From NCBI GenBank assembly GCA_949745625.1, contig CATJZR010000054.1:1-13556 (forward strand): 13,556 bases of DNA, read 5' to 3'. Of the stretch, positions 6,335 through 12,434 are shown piece after piece. Both the position numbers and the translations under genes were made by a program. How positions within the stretch are numbered: position 1 is the stretch's first letter; each line of letters begins with the position of its first letter. Origin of the DNA: an uncultured Eubacteriales bacterium (GTDB lineage: Bacteria; Bacillota; Clostridia; Christensenellales; Borkfalkiaceae). A model generated the notes under the pieces. That model saw only the letters and a program-made list of their open reading frames with translations, was not told the origin of the DNA and ran no database searches.

Positions 6335-8302
6335 TCACTTGCGCTTTGCCTGTAAAAGCTTTTTCTTTAATTCGGATATATTTTCTCTTATTTCTATCGC
6401 CCGCTCGAAATCAAGCTGAGCGGAGGCAACCTTCATAAGCGCCTTCAATTTTTCTATTTCTTTGGGTATATCGTTTAGTTTTACGTCATCCGCAGCAGAC
6501 TTTTTACCGGTTATACCTATTGAGTTTTTAACCTCTTTTATAATCGTTTTAGGAATTATTCCGTGTTTCTCGTTATACGCGGTCTGTATTTTACGTCGCC
6601 GCTCGGTTTCATCGATTGCGCGCTTCATGCTTCCGGTTATAACGTCAGCATACATAATAACCCTACCTTCGGCGTTTCGCGCCGCTCTGCCTATCGTTTG
6701 GACGAGCGCGGTTTCGCTTCTTAAAAAACCTTCTTTATCTGCGTCGAGAATTGCAACCAACTTAACCTCGGGAAGGTCGAGCCCCTCTCTTAAAAGATTG
6801 ATACCGCACAAAACATCAAACTCGCCGCTTCTTAATCCGTTGATTATTTCTATACGCTCCAACGCGTCTATATCGCTGTGCATGTACCTGACTTTAAGCC
6901 CGTGCTCCTTTAAATAATCGGTAAGGCTTTCAGCCATTCTCTTGGTCATAGTAGTTACAAGCACCCTGCCGCGCTCGGCAATCACACCGTTAATTTCACC
7001 CAGCAGGTCGTCAATCTGCCCCTTCGTGGGACGGATTATAATTTCGGGGTCTATAAGTCCAGTAGGGCGGATAAGCTGCTCTACCACATTCCCCGCCTGC
7101 TCCATTTCATAAGGCGCAGGCGTTGCCGAAACACAGATAAGCTGAGGTACGCGCGCATCGAATTCCTCGAACGTAAGCGGTCTGTTGTCGTACGCGGCTG
7201 TCATACGGAAACCGTAGCTTACAAGATTTTCCTTACGCGACCTGTCGCCGTGATACATTGCGCGTATCTGCGGTATCGTCATGTGACTCTCGTCAATAAA
7301 TACAAGAAATTTACCCGCGGGGAAATAGTCCAAAAGTGTGAACGACGGCTCGCCCGGTATTCTACCGTCAAAATATCGGCTGTAATTTTCTATACCGGTA
7401 CAGTACCCTATTTCGCGCATCATCTCCACATCGTAGGTTGTACGCTGTTCAAGCCGCTGCGCTTCCAAAAGCTTTCCGCTGTCGCGGAACGCCTTAACCT
7501 CCTCGTTCAAATCACGAACTATCATTGCAAGCGCATTCTGCATTTTGTCCGAACCGACAGCGTATTGCGTAGCCGGAAAAATGAGAACGTGCTTCAACTC
7601 CGAAATTATATTGCCGGTTAACGCGTCCTCTTCGCAAATTCTGTCTATTTCGTCGCCGAAAAATTCTACGCGTATAGCAACCTCCGAATTACTTGCGGGG
7701 AAAATTTCAACCGTATCCCCGCGCACGCGAAAGGAAGAACGCTTAAAATCTATATCCCTGCGCGCGTACTGAATTTCGACTAATCTTCTTAATAAGGCGT
7801 CTCTCTCGATTTCCATACCAGGGCGCAATGAAATTGCCAGACGGAAATAGTCCTCGGGGGCGCCCAATCCGTAAATGCAACTTACTGACGCTACGACGAT
7901 TACATCCTCCCTCTCGCCCAGAGAACTCGTGGCGGAGTTTCTCAGTTTGTCGATTTCGTCGTTCAGGCTCATATCCTTTTCAATGTATGTATCCGTTGAC
8001 GGGATATAGCTTTCGGGTTGATAATAGTCGTAATAGCTTACAAAATATTCAACGCGGTTGTTCGGAAAAAATTCCTTAAACTCGTTGCATAGCTGCGCGG
8101 CAAGAGTTTTATTGTGCGCTATTACAAGAGTGGGGCGGTTTACGTTCTTGATTACGTTCGCCATAGTAAAGGTTTTGCCGCTACCCGTAACCCCGACCAG
8201 AACCTGAGTGCGGATACCGTCAAGAACACCCTCCGTCAGACTTTCGATTGCCTGAGGCTGGTCACCCGTCGGATTAAATTTCGAATGTAACTCAAACTTC
8301 AT
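6335..8302 (-). CDS. uvrB: Excinuclease ABC subunit B
   Basis: The DNA-loading helicase-like subunit of nucleotide excision repair, which verifies damage and recruits UvrC. It has 655 residues, normal for the family. Walker A is GVTGSGKT (37-44). The damage-probing beta-hairpin is the aromatic-rich YYDYYQPESYIP stretch (90-101). The DESH helicase motif is at 337-340, VSATP at 391-395, and NLLREGLDLPEV with QTIGRAARN (about 502-543) forms the second motor domain. A C-terminal UVR motif (about 613-648) is the UvrC/UvrA contact. The ATG at 8302 starts the family-typical FELHSKFNPTGDQP segment. The best purine run (AAAAAGG) ends 14 nt before the ATG, too far for a normal Shine-Dalgarno. Two promoters lie upstream, one with a LexA-like box. 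uvrC is not in the window. Confidence 0.98.
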   Translation of the reverse strand: MKFELHSKFNPTGDQPQAIESLTEGVLDGIRTQVLVGVTGSGKTFTMANVIKNVNRPTLVIAHNKTLAAQLCNEFKEFFPNNRVEYFVSYYDYYQPESYIPSTDTYIEKDMSLNDEIDKLRNSATSSLGEREDVIVVASVSCIYGLGAPEDYFRLAISLRPGMEIERDALLRRLVEIQYARRDIDFKRSSFRVRGDTVEIFPASNSEVAIRVEFFGDEIDRICEEDALTGNIISELKHVLIFPATQYAVGSDKMQNALAMIVRDLNEEVKAFRDSGKLLEAQRLEQRTTYDVEMMREIGYCTGIENYSRYFDGRIPGEPSFTLLDYFPAGKFLVFIDESHMTIPQIRAMYHGDRSRKENLVSYGFRMTAAYDNRPLTFEEFDARVPQLICVSATPAPYEMEQAGNVVEQLIRPTGLIDPEIIIRPTKGQIDDLLGEINGVIAERGRVLVTTMTKRMAESLTDYLKEHGLKVRYMHSDIDALERIEIINGLRSGEFDVLCGINLLREGLDLPEVKLVAILDADKEGFLRSETALVQTIGRAARNAEGRVIMYADVITGSMKRAIDETERRRKIQTAYNEKHGIIPKTIIKEVKNSIGITGKKSAADDVKLNDIPKEIEKLKALMKVASAQLDFERAIEIRENISELKKKLLQAKRK

Positions 8303-8309
8303 TTGTACG

Positions 8310-8338
8310 ATTATAACCTTTTTACAGATATTTTACAA
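8310..8338 (-). promoter_or_regulatory. uvrB proximal promoter P2, leaderless geometry
   Basis: On the minus strand TTGTAA (8333-8338, 4 of 6) and a perfect TATAAT (8310-8315) are separated by 17 bp. The -10 ends 7 nt before the uvrB ATG, so +1 falls at or one base before the start codon. It lies downstream of the LexA-like box and could give basal uvrBA expression independent of LexA. Confidence 0.55.
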
Positions 8339-8350
8339 CAAAATACGATA

Positions 8351-8364
8351 CAAACATTTGTTTT
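8351..8364 (-). promoter_or_regulatory. LexA (SOS) operator of uvrBA
   Basis: Read on the minus strand, AAAACAAATGTTTG matches 11 of 14 positions of the Bacillus DinR/LexA consensus CGAACRNRYGTTYC, including the whole AAC-RNRY-GTT core. It begins 7 nt after the -10 of promoter P1, so it covers about +2 to +15 and would block initiation or early elongation. The same box at the same offset lies in front of the radical SAM operon at 11071. uvrB and uvrA are classic SOS genes. Confidence 0.82.
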
Positions 8365-8371
8365 TATAAAT

Positions 8372-8400
8372 ATTATAAACGCTCTCCCCACTTTTGTCAA
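8372..8400 (-). promoter_or_regulatory. uvrB distal promoter P1 (perfect consensus, SOS type)
   Basis: On the minus strand a perfect TTGACA (8395-8400) and a perfect TATAAT (8372-8377) flank a 17-bp spacer. The predicted +1 is near 8365, giving a leader of about 62 nt to uvrB. Such a strong promoter needs repression, which the adjoining LexA-like box would provide. Confidence 0.88.
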
Positions 8401-8412
8401 ACAATTTTAAAC

Positions 8413-8450
8413 GAAAAACGCCCCGAAGGCTAACTTCTTCAAGGCGTTTT
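8413..8450 (-). terminator. Intrinsic terminator of the two-component operon
   Basis: Just after the kinase stop codon, the minus strand forms a stem of about 14 bp. AAAACGCC pairs with GGCGTTTT, and the stem continues inward as TTGAAG with CTTCGG (two G-T wobbles), closing an 8-nt loop. A run of five T follows. The uvrB P1 -35 begins about 13 bp further on. Confidence 0.88.
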
Positions 8451-8453
8451 AAT

Positions 8454-9875
8454 CTAATCGTCTTCCTCTTTTTCGGGTACGGCGGGAAAGTCTATCCAGA
8501 ACGATGAACCTTTCCCGAGCTCGGACTCCACGCCGAAATCAAAGGAATGATTTTCGAGAATTATTTTTACTATGTTCAGTCCCAACCCGGTCCCCTTTAC
8601 CGGTCGGGCATGGTTTTCTTTAATACGATAATATCTATTCCATATTTCGGGCAAATCCTCTTTGGAAATGCCCTTGCCGGTATCACGCACAGTCAGCTTA
8701 ATACGCTCTGCGGTCATATTGCATTTTAAACTTATATATACCGTCTTATCTGCTCCCGTATAATTTACCGCGTTGCTCAAAAGATTGTAAATAACCTGAC
8801 CTATCTTTTCTTCGTCGGCCCTAGTGTAAAGATTGGCGTCCACATCGACAAGAAAGGTATAGCCCTGTGTTTCCTGCAAATAATCGAACTTGTTAAGCAT
8901 ACCATACACAAATTCGGTTAAATTGAAAACCTTGAATTTAATTCCGTCCAGATTCGAGCTAAGCTTGGATACGTTTAAAACATCGTTGACTATTCCTGTC
9001 AATCTATCTGCCTCATCGATTATAACCTGCAAATGTTTATCGCGCTTTTCGGGATTGTCGCCCGATATTTCACGTATCATAGATGCGTAAGCCTTAATCA
9101 TAGTAAGCGGCGTTTTAAGGTCATGCGAGACATTGGCTATCAGCTCGCGCTGGAAATCTCCGCTTTTTTTGACCTCGTCGCGAACGGAATTAAGCGTATC
9201 CGAAAGGTCGGCAAGCTCCTGATATTCAGCGTTTGCGAAATTAACCGCAAAATCGCCTTTCGAAAATCGCACCGCCGTAGAGGACAAATTTTTGAGTCCG
9301 CTTGAAAGCTTTTGCGATACGTTGTATGCAACCATAGCAGTCAGCAATAAAACCGTAACGCCCACTATAACGAAGTAAACCAAAAGCAGTCGGGTTGCCC
9401 CCTTGATAATTCCTAGCGAATACGTCGCGACAAGATAGCTACCTCCGCCGTAATCCAGCCGCATTGCGTAATTAAGCGCGTTGTCCTGCGAATAAATTAC
9501 TTGTGCAGACTCTTTATCTTCCTTATCGAGCTTTTCTATTATTTCTTGCATATCGCCATTCCAGACCGTTTCGTCGGACGGAAGCAACACAGCTCCGCTT
9601 TGCGAAAGCACGTAGACGATAATACCGTCCTGTCTGTAATTACGAATAAATTCCGTGGCTTCCGCTTCGTTGTCAACAAGTCCCGCAGCTTCTCTGCCGA
9701 CACGGATTAACCTTTCCTTAGCCGTTGATTTTGCAGTATTGTTTACGATAAGAAAACAGATAACTTCAAGCAAACATATAAGCAGTACGGACAACAGCAA
9801 AAAATGCTTCAATAAAACGCGGTTTATGCTTTTAAGCTGGCTTTTGCGTTTTTTAAACTTCAAATTTGTACCCAA
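8454..9875 (-). CDS. Membrane sensor histidine kinase (HAMP, HisKA, HATPase_c)
   Basis: A 473-residue sensor kinase, cognate to the response regulator just upstream. TM1 spans about residues 22-44, an extracytoplasmic sensor of about 115 residues follows (45-158), then TM2 (about 163-184) and a HAMP linker (185-237). The HisKA H-box is NVSHDLKTPL with phospho-acceptor H251. The catalytic domain shows the N-box NLLSNAVNY (364-372), G1 DTGKG (398-402) and G2 GTGLGL (428-433), so it looks active. The sensor region matches no domain I can name, so the signal is unknown. The start is a TTG overlapping the regulator gene by 23 nt. An in-frame TGA three codons upstream excludes an earlier start. A GAGGGG run lies just before the TTG. 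A second TTG at 9863 remains possible. Confidence 0.93.
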   Translation of the reverse strand: MGTNLKFKKRKSQLKSINRVLLKHFLLLSVLLICLLEVICFLIVNNTAKSTAKERLIRVGREAAGLVDNEAEATEFIRNYRQDGIIVYVLSQSGAVLLPSDETVWNGDMQEIIEKLDKEDKESAQVIYSQDNALNYAMRLDYGGGSYLVATYSLGIIKGATRLLLVYFVIVGVTVLLLTAMVAYNVSQKLSSGLKNLSSTAVRFSKGDFAVNFANAEYQELADLSDTLNSVRDEVKKSGDFQRELIANVSHDLKTPLTMIKAYASMIREISGDNPEKRDKHLQVIIDEADRLTGIVNDVLNVSKLSSNLDGIKFKVFNLTEFVYGMLNKFDYLQETQGYTFLVDVDANLYTRADEEKIGQVIYNLLSNAVNYTGADKTVYISLKCNMTAERIKLTVRDTGKGISKEDLPEIWNRYYRIKENHARPVKGTGLGLNIVKIILENHSFDFGVESELGKGSSFWIDFPAVPEKEEDD

Positions 9876-10515
9876 GCCCCCTCAAAGTAACGATAAATTT
9901 TCTGTACTGTTTGAGATTAGAGCGCAACATTTTGATATGCGTATCGACCGTTCTGTCGTCGCCGTAGAAATCGAAGCCCCATACGTCCATCAAAAGTTTT
10001 TCACGAGTGAGAGCAATGCCCTTATTCTTTACAAAGTAAAAAAGTATTTCGTATTCCTTTGGCGTAAGCTCGGCTTTTTCGCCGTCGACAAACACGTTGC
10101 GCCCTACCATATCGATAGTAAGCCCTTCAAATGTAATTACGTCTTTGTTATCGTCGCCGCATCTGCGTTTGAGCACGGCATTAATTCTCGCCATAACTTC
10201 TTTGGGCGAAAACGGCTTGGTAACATAATCGTCCACTCCTATCTCGAAGCCGAAAAGCTTGTCGTATTCCTCGCCTCTCGCCGAAAGCATAATGACGGGA
10301 ATATCCTTAATCTTCTTTATTTCTTTGACTGCGGAAAAGCCGTCAAGTCGAGGCATCATTACATCCATTAATATAATATCAAAATTTTCCTCGCGGCACA
10401 TTTTAACTGCCTGCATTCCGTCGGAAGCTTCAAAGGCAGTGCCGCCTTCGAACTCAACGTATTCTCTGAGTACTCCGCGAATCATTTCCTCGTCGTCCAC
10501 TATCAATACTTTCAT
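9853..10515 (-). CDS. OmpR/PhoB-family response regulator
   Basis: A 220-residue transcription factor of the two-component type. The receiver domain (about 1-115) has acidic residues D7 and D8, phospho-acceptor D51 in LMDVMMP, the switch S78 in IMLSAR, and K100 in TKPF. The C-terminal winged helix (about 125-220) has the typical LTPKEYEIL, DVWG and RTVDTHIKMLR segments and ends GYKFEV. It should bind DNA when phosphorylated by the overlapping kinase; target genes are not evident. A good Shine-Dalgarno (AGGAG ending 8 nt before the ATG) precedes it, in contrast to several other genes in this window. The 58-nt gap to the acetyltransferase has no clear terminator, so the three genes may be co-transcribed. 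Confidence 0.95.
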   Translation of the reverse strand: MKVLIVDDEEMIRGVLREYVEFEGGTAFEASDGMQAVKMCREENFDIILMDVMMPRLDGFSAVKEIKKIKDIPVIMLSARGEEYDKLFGFEIGVDDYVTKPFSPKEVMARINAVLKRRCGDDNKDVITFEGLTIDMVGRNVFVDGEKAELTPKEYEILFYFVKNKGIALTREKLLMDVWGFDFYGDDRTVDTHIKMLRSNLKQYRKFIVTLRGLGYKFEV

Positions 10516-10573
10516 TTGTAATTCTCCTATTTTCTTAATTATCTAACTACGCAATGAAAACCTTGTGAAAATT

Positions 10574-10981
10574 TTAAAACGATTTAATAAAAAACATTTC
10601 CATAGGTTGATTTTCAAGAACCAAACAGCCGCATTCCCTGTAACCCGTACTGCGATAAAAATGCTGTGCATCCTCGTCCGTCTGCGTAGATACGAGCAAA
10701 GCGCCGAAGCCGCGCAGCTTCAACTCCTCTTCGAAAAGCGACATTGCCTCCCTGCCGTAACCGCAACGGCGGTATTCGGGCAGAATTTTTATGAGGCTTA
10801 AAAAAGGAAGCTCGTCCCAGAACCGATTGAAAGCCATTACGCCTATCGGCTTAGCACCGTCGAAAATAATGAACCCGCTTTTTTCCGATATGCGCGCTTT
10901 GACGGTTTCTACGTCGGCGTGCCCGTCAACCGTAAGCCAAAAGTCTTCGTATTCCCGCGTTACTTCTTTAATACTAATCAT
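10574..10981 (-). CDS. GNAT-family N-acetyltransferase
   Basis: A 135-residue single-domain GNAT protein expected to move an acetyl group from acetyl-CoA to an amine; the substrate cannot be predicted. The acetyl-CoA pyrophosphate-binding motif A is visible as ILPEYRRCGYGREAM (66-80) with the R-x-x-G-x-G core. The C-terminal half has the FYRSTGYRECG segment (108-118) typical of motif B. The frame is open to 11077, but an upstream start would add a hydrophobic AT-rich extension covering the divergent promoter region. The ATG at 10981 begins a normal GNAT fold and is preferred, although no clear Shine-Dalgarno precedes it. The gene lies divergent to the SOS-controlled radical SAM operon and directly upstream of the two-component genes. 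Confidence 0.82.
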   Translation of the reverse strand: MISIKEVTREYEDFWLTVDGHADVETVKARISEKSGFIIFDGAKPIGVMAFNRFWDELPFLSLIKILPEYRRCGYGREAMSLFEEELKLRGFGALLVSTQTDEDAQHFYRSTGYRECGCLVLENQPMEMFFIKSF

Positions 10982-10991
10982 ACCGCTATTA

Positions 10992-11020
10992 AGTCTAACA
11001 TAAAAAAATTTTTTAGTCAA
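10992..11020 (-). promoter_or_regulatory. Candidate promoter of the acetyltransferase gene
   Basis: On the minus strand TTGACT (11015-11020, 5 of 6) is 17 bp from TAGACT (10992-10997, 4 of 6), with a run of A then T in the spacer. The -10 ends 10 nt before the ATG, implying a leader of only about 4 nt. This is a moderate match. Confidence 0.35.
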
Positions 11021-11034
11021 TATCAAAAAAACCG

Positions 11035-11063
11035 TTGACAATCGAAAAAACATGCTATATAAT
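11035..11063 (+). promoter_or_regulatory. SOS-type promoter of the radical SAM operon (perfect consensus)
   Basis: A perfect TTGACA (11035-11040) and a perfect TATAAT (11058-11063) flank 17 bp. The predicted +1 is near 11070, leaving a leader of about 108 nt before the ATG at 11178. An ATG at 11052 lies inside the spacer and so cannot be the start codon. Spacing to the downstream LexA-like box is identical to uvrB P1. Confidence 0.9.
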
Positions 11064-11070
11064 AAGAACA

Positions 11071-11084
11071 CAAACAAATGTTCG
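11071..11084 (+). promoter_or_regulatory. LexA (SOS) operator of the radical SAM operon
   Basis: CAAACAAATGTTCG matches 12 of 14 positions of the Bacillus DinR/LexA consensus CGAACRNRYGTTYC, with the full AAC-RNRY-GTT core. It starts 7 nt after the -10, at about +2 to +15, as in front of uvrB. It shares AAACAAATGTT with the uvrB box. Confidence 0.85.
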
Positions 11085-11185
11085 CGTACTGTAATTTCGG
11101 GTTTACCGTGCGCGGCAAGAGCAATCTTCCGCCGCTCCTATGCCATAACGGCGGAAGATTTTGTTTTATGGAAGATTATGATTGA
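11078..11185 (+). CDS. Possible 35-codon leader ORF overlapping the radical SAM start
   Basis: An ATG at 11078, only about 8 nt from the predicted +1, opens a 35-codon frame. It runs through the leader hairpins and stops at TGA 11183-11185, 8 nt into the radical SAM gene in another frame. The peptide would have three cysteines and resembles nothing I recognise. No Shine-Dalgarno precedes it, so use would depend on near-leaderless initiation. Part of it, including the ATG, lies in the LexA-like box. It may be chance, but ribosomes on it would disrupt the terminator hairpin at 11123-11160. Confidence 0.25.
   Translation: MFAYCNFGFTVRGKSNLPPLLCHNGGRFCFMEDYD
11083..11114 (+). promoter_or_regulatory. 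Leader stem-loop upstream of the attenuator
   Basis: CGCGTAC (11083-11089) pairs with GTGCGCG (11108-11114) with one G-U. After a 1x1 mismatch, GTAA (11091-11094) pairs with TTAC (11103-11106) around an 8-nt loop. Together with the terminator hairpin 8 nt downstream, it makes the leader mostly structured. I do not recognise a known riboswitch class. Confidence 0.55.
11123..11167 (+). terminator. Intrinsic terminator/attenuator in the radical SAM leader
   Basis: A perfect 12-bp stem, AATCTTCCGCCG (11123-11134) with CGGCGGAAGATT (11149-11160), closes a 14-nt loop and is followed by TTGTTTT. This is a textbook intrinsic terminator, but it lies between the SOS promoter and the gene, ending about 10 nt before the ATG. 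No gene on the plus strand ends here. It would therefore release a short RNA of about 95 nt unless relieved. GGAAGATT recurs at 11170-11177 immediately before the ATG, so the 5' arm could instead cover the ribosome binding site. Confidence 0.75.
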
Positions 11186-12434
11186 CGAAAATAAGCTTAA
11201 AATTTTGACCGAAAGCGCAAAGTATGATGTTTCCTGCTCCTCATCGGGTTCAAATAGAGCCAACAAAGCGGGAGGTATTGGCAACGGCTCGGTTGGAGGA
11301 ATCTGCCATTCCTTTACTCCCGACGGCAGATGTATATCACTTCTGAAAATTTTAATGAGTAACGATTGCGTTTACGATTGCGAGTACTGCCCCAACAGGT
11401 GCAGCATCGACGTTCCGCGCGCACGGCTTACGCCCGACGAAATTTGCGAGCTCGTCATCAATTTTTATAAGCGCAATTATATAGAGTGGCTGTTTCTGTC
11501 CTCCGCCGTTTTCGAAAGTCCGAACAGGACTATGGAGCTATTGTGCGAAACTGTGGAAAAGCTGAGAAACGTATATAATTTTAACGGTTATATACATCTC
11601 AAGGGCATACCTCACGCTGACGGCGGCATAGTTATGAAAGCCGCAAAAACCGTCGACCGCATGAGCTACAACGTGGAATTGCCCAGCGAGCAATCTTTGA
11701 AGCTGCTTGCTCCGCAAAAAACCAAACAGAGTCTGCTGCTGCCAATGAAAAGCCTTAGTCAGGCAATAGAATACGACAAGCAAAACAAAATCAGGCGTGG
11801 CAAAGTTTTGCCCGCGGGACAGACCACGCAAATGATTATAGGCGCGTCGCCCGAGCCAGACGGACAGATATTAAAGCTTACTGAGGCGCTGTACCTCAAT
11901 ATGAATTTAAGACGAGTCTACTATTCCTCTTACGTTCCCGTAGTTCAAAGCAATAAGCTGCCTGCGGTCGGGGCGGGGCTGCTGCGCGAGCATAGGCTGT
12001 ATCAGGCGGACTGGCTGATAAGGTTTTACGGCTTTAACGTAAACGAGATATGCGACGAAAACGAAAATCTTTCTCCCGACTTCGACCCGAAATGCGCCTG
12101 GGCATTGAGAAATATGCACCTCTTCCCCGTAGAAATAAACACCGCACCGCTTGAAACGCTGCTGCGTGTTCCCGGTATCGGAGCGAAAAGCGCGTACAGA
12201 ATTACCGAAGCGCGTAGGTTTGCTAAGCTGGATTTCGACAATCTTGCAAAAATGCGTATAGTGCTTAAAAGAGCGAGGCACTTTATTACCTGCAAGGGAA
12301 AATTTTACGGCTCCGACAGTATTTCGCAGGTCAGAAGCTCGCTGTTGATTGCAGGCGCAAATGACGAAAACGAGCAGCTTTCAATGTTCTCCGAGCCCTC
12401 CACCGCCCTTTCGGCTCTTACAGGTGAAATATGA
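11178..12434 (+). CDS. Putative DNA modification/repair radical SAM protein (TIGR03916/COG4277)
   Basis: A 418-residue protein matching the family described as a putative DNA modification/repair radical SAM protein with a helix-hairpin-helix domain; its reaction is unknown. The radical SAM cluster ligands are CVYDCEYC (C64, C68, C71). They follow the conserved KYDVSCSSSGS segment (15-25) and GICHSFTPDGRCISLLKIL (41-59). The helix-hairpin-helix DNA-binding motif is LLRVPGIGAKSAYRI (328-342). The start at 11178 gives the family-typical N-terminus. The frame is open back to 11052, but that ATG lies in the promoter. GGAAG sits 3 nt before the start, a close-spaced Shine-Dalgarno. The gene overlaps the next by 4 bp (ATGA). 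A LexA-like box and a leader terminator precede it. Family assignment is confident; a DNA-repair role is inferred from the family and the operator. Confidence 0.93.
   Translation: MIDENKLKILTESAKYDVSCSSSGSNRANKAGGIGNGSVGGICHSFTPDGRCISLLKILMSNDCVYDCEYCPNRCSIDVPRARLTPDEICELVINFYKRNYIEWLFLSSAVFESPNRTMELLCETVEKLRNVYNFNGYIHLKGIPHADGGIVMKAAKTVDRMSYNVELPSEQSLKLLAPQKTKQSLLLPMKSLSQAIEYDKQNKIRRGKVLPAGQTTQMIIGASPEPDGQILKLTEALYLNMNLRRVYYSSYVPVVQSNKLPAVGAGLLREHRLYQADWLIRFYGFNVNEICDENENLSPDFDPKCAWALRNMHLFPVEINTAPLETLLRVPGIGAKSAYRITEARRFAKLDFDNLAKMRIVLKRARHFITCKGKFYGSDSISQVRSSLLIAGANDENEQLSMFSEPSTALSALTGEI

Noticed and set aside
8317..8323. AAAAAGG as Shine-Dalgarno of uvrB
   Set aside because: It ends 14 nt before the ATG, beyond the usual 5-10 nt, and lies within the spacer of P2.
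9655..10371. 238-codon plus-strand ORF opposite the two-component genes
   Set aside because: It is antisense to conserved kinase and regulator motifs, with no domain or initiation signal.
10520..10573. Promoter for the response regulator (TTCACA with GATAAT)
   Set aside because: The -35-like hexamer matches well, but the spacing to GATAAT is 20 bp and nearer alternatives match poorly; co-transcription with the acetyltransferase gene is as likely.
10982..11077. N-terminal extension of the GNAT ORF to 11077
   Set aside because: It would cover the divergent promoter region and SOS operator and adds low-complexity AT-rich coding; the GNAT fold starts properly at 10981.
11052..11177. N-terminal extension of the radical SAM ORF to an ATG at 11052
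   Set aside because: The ATG lies in the spacer of a perfect TTGACA/TATAAT promoter and upstream of its predicted +1; the extension would be read from promoter, operator and terminator DNA and is not family-like.
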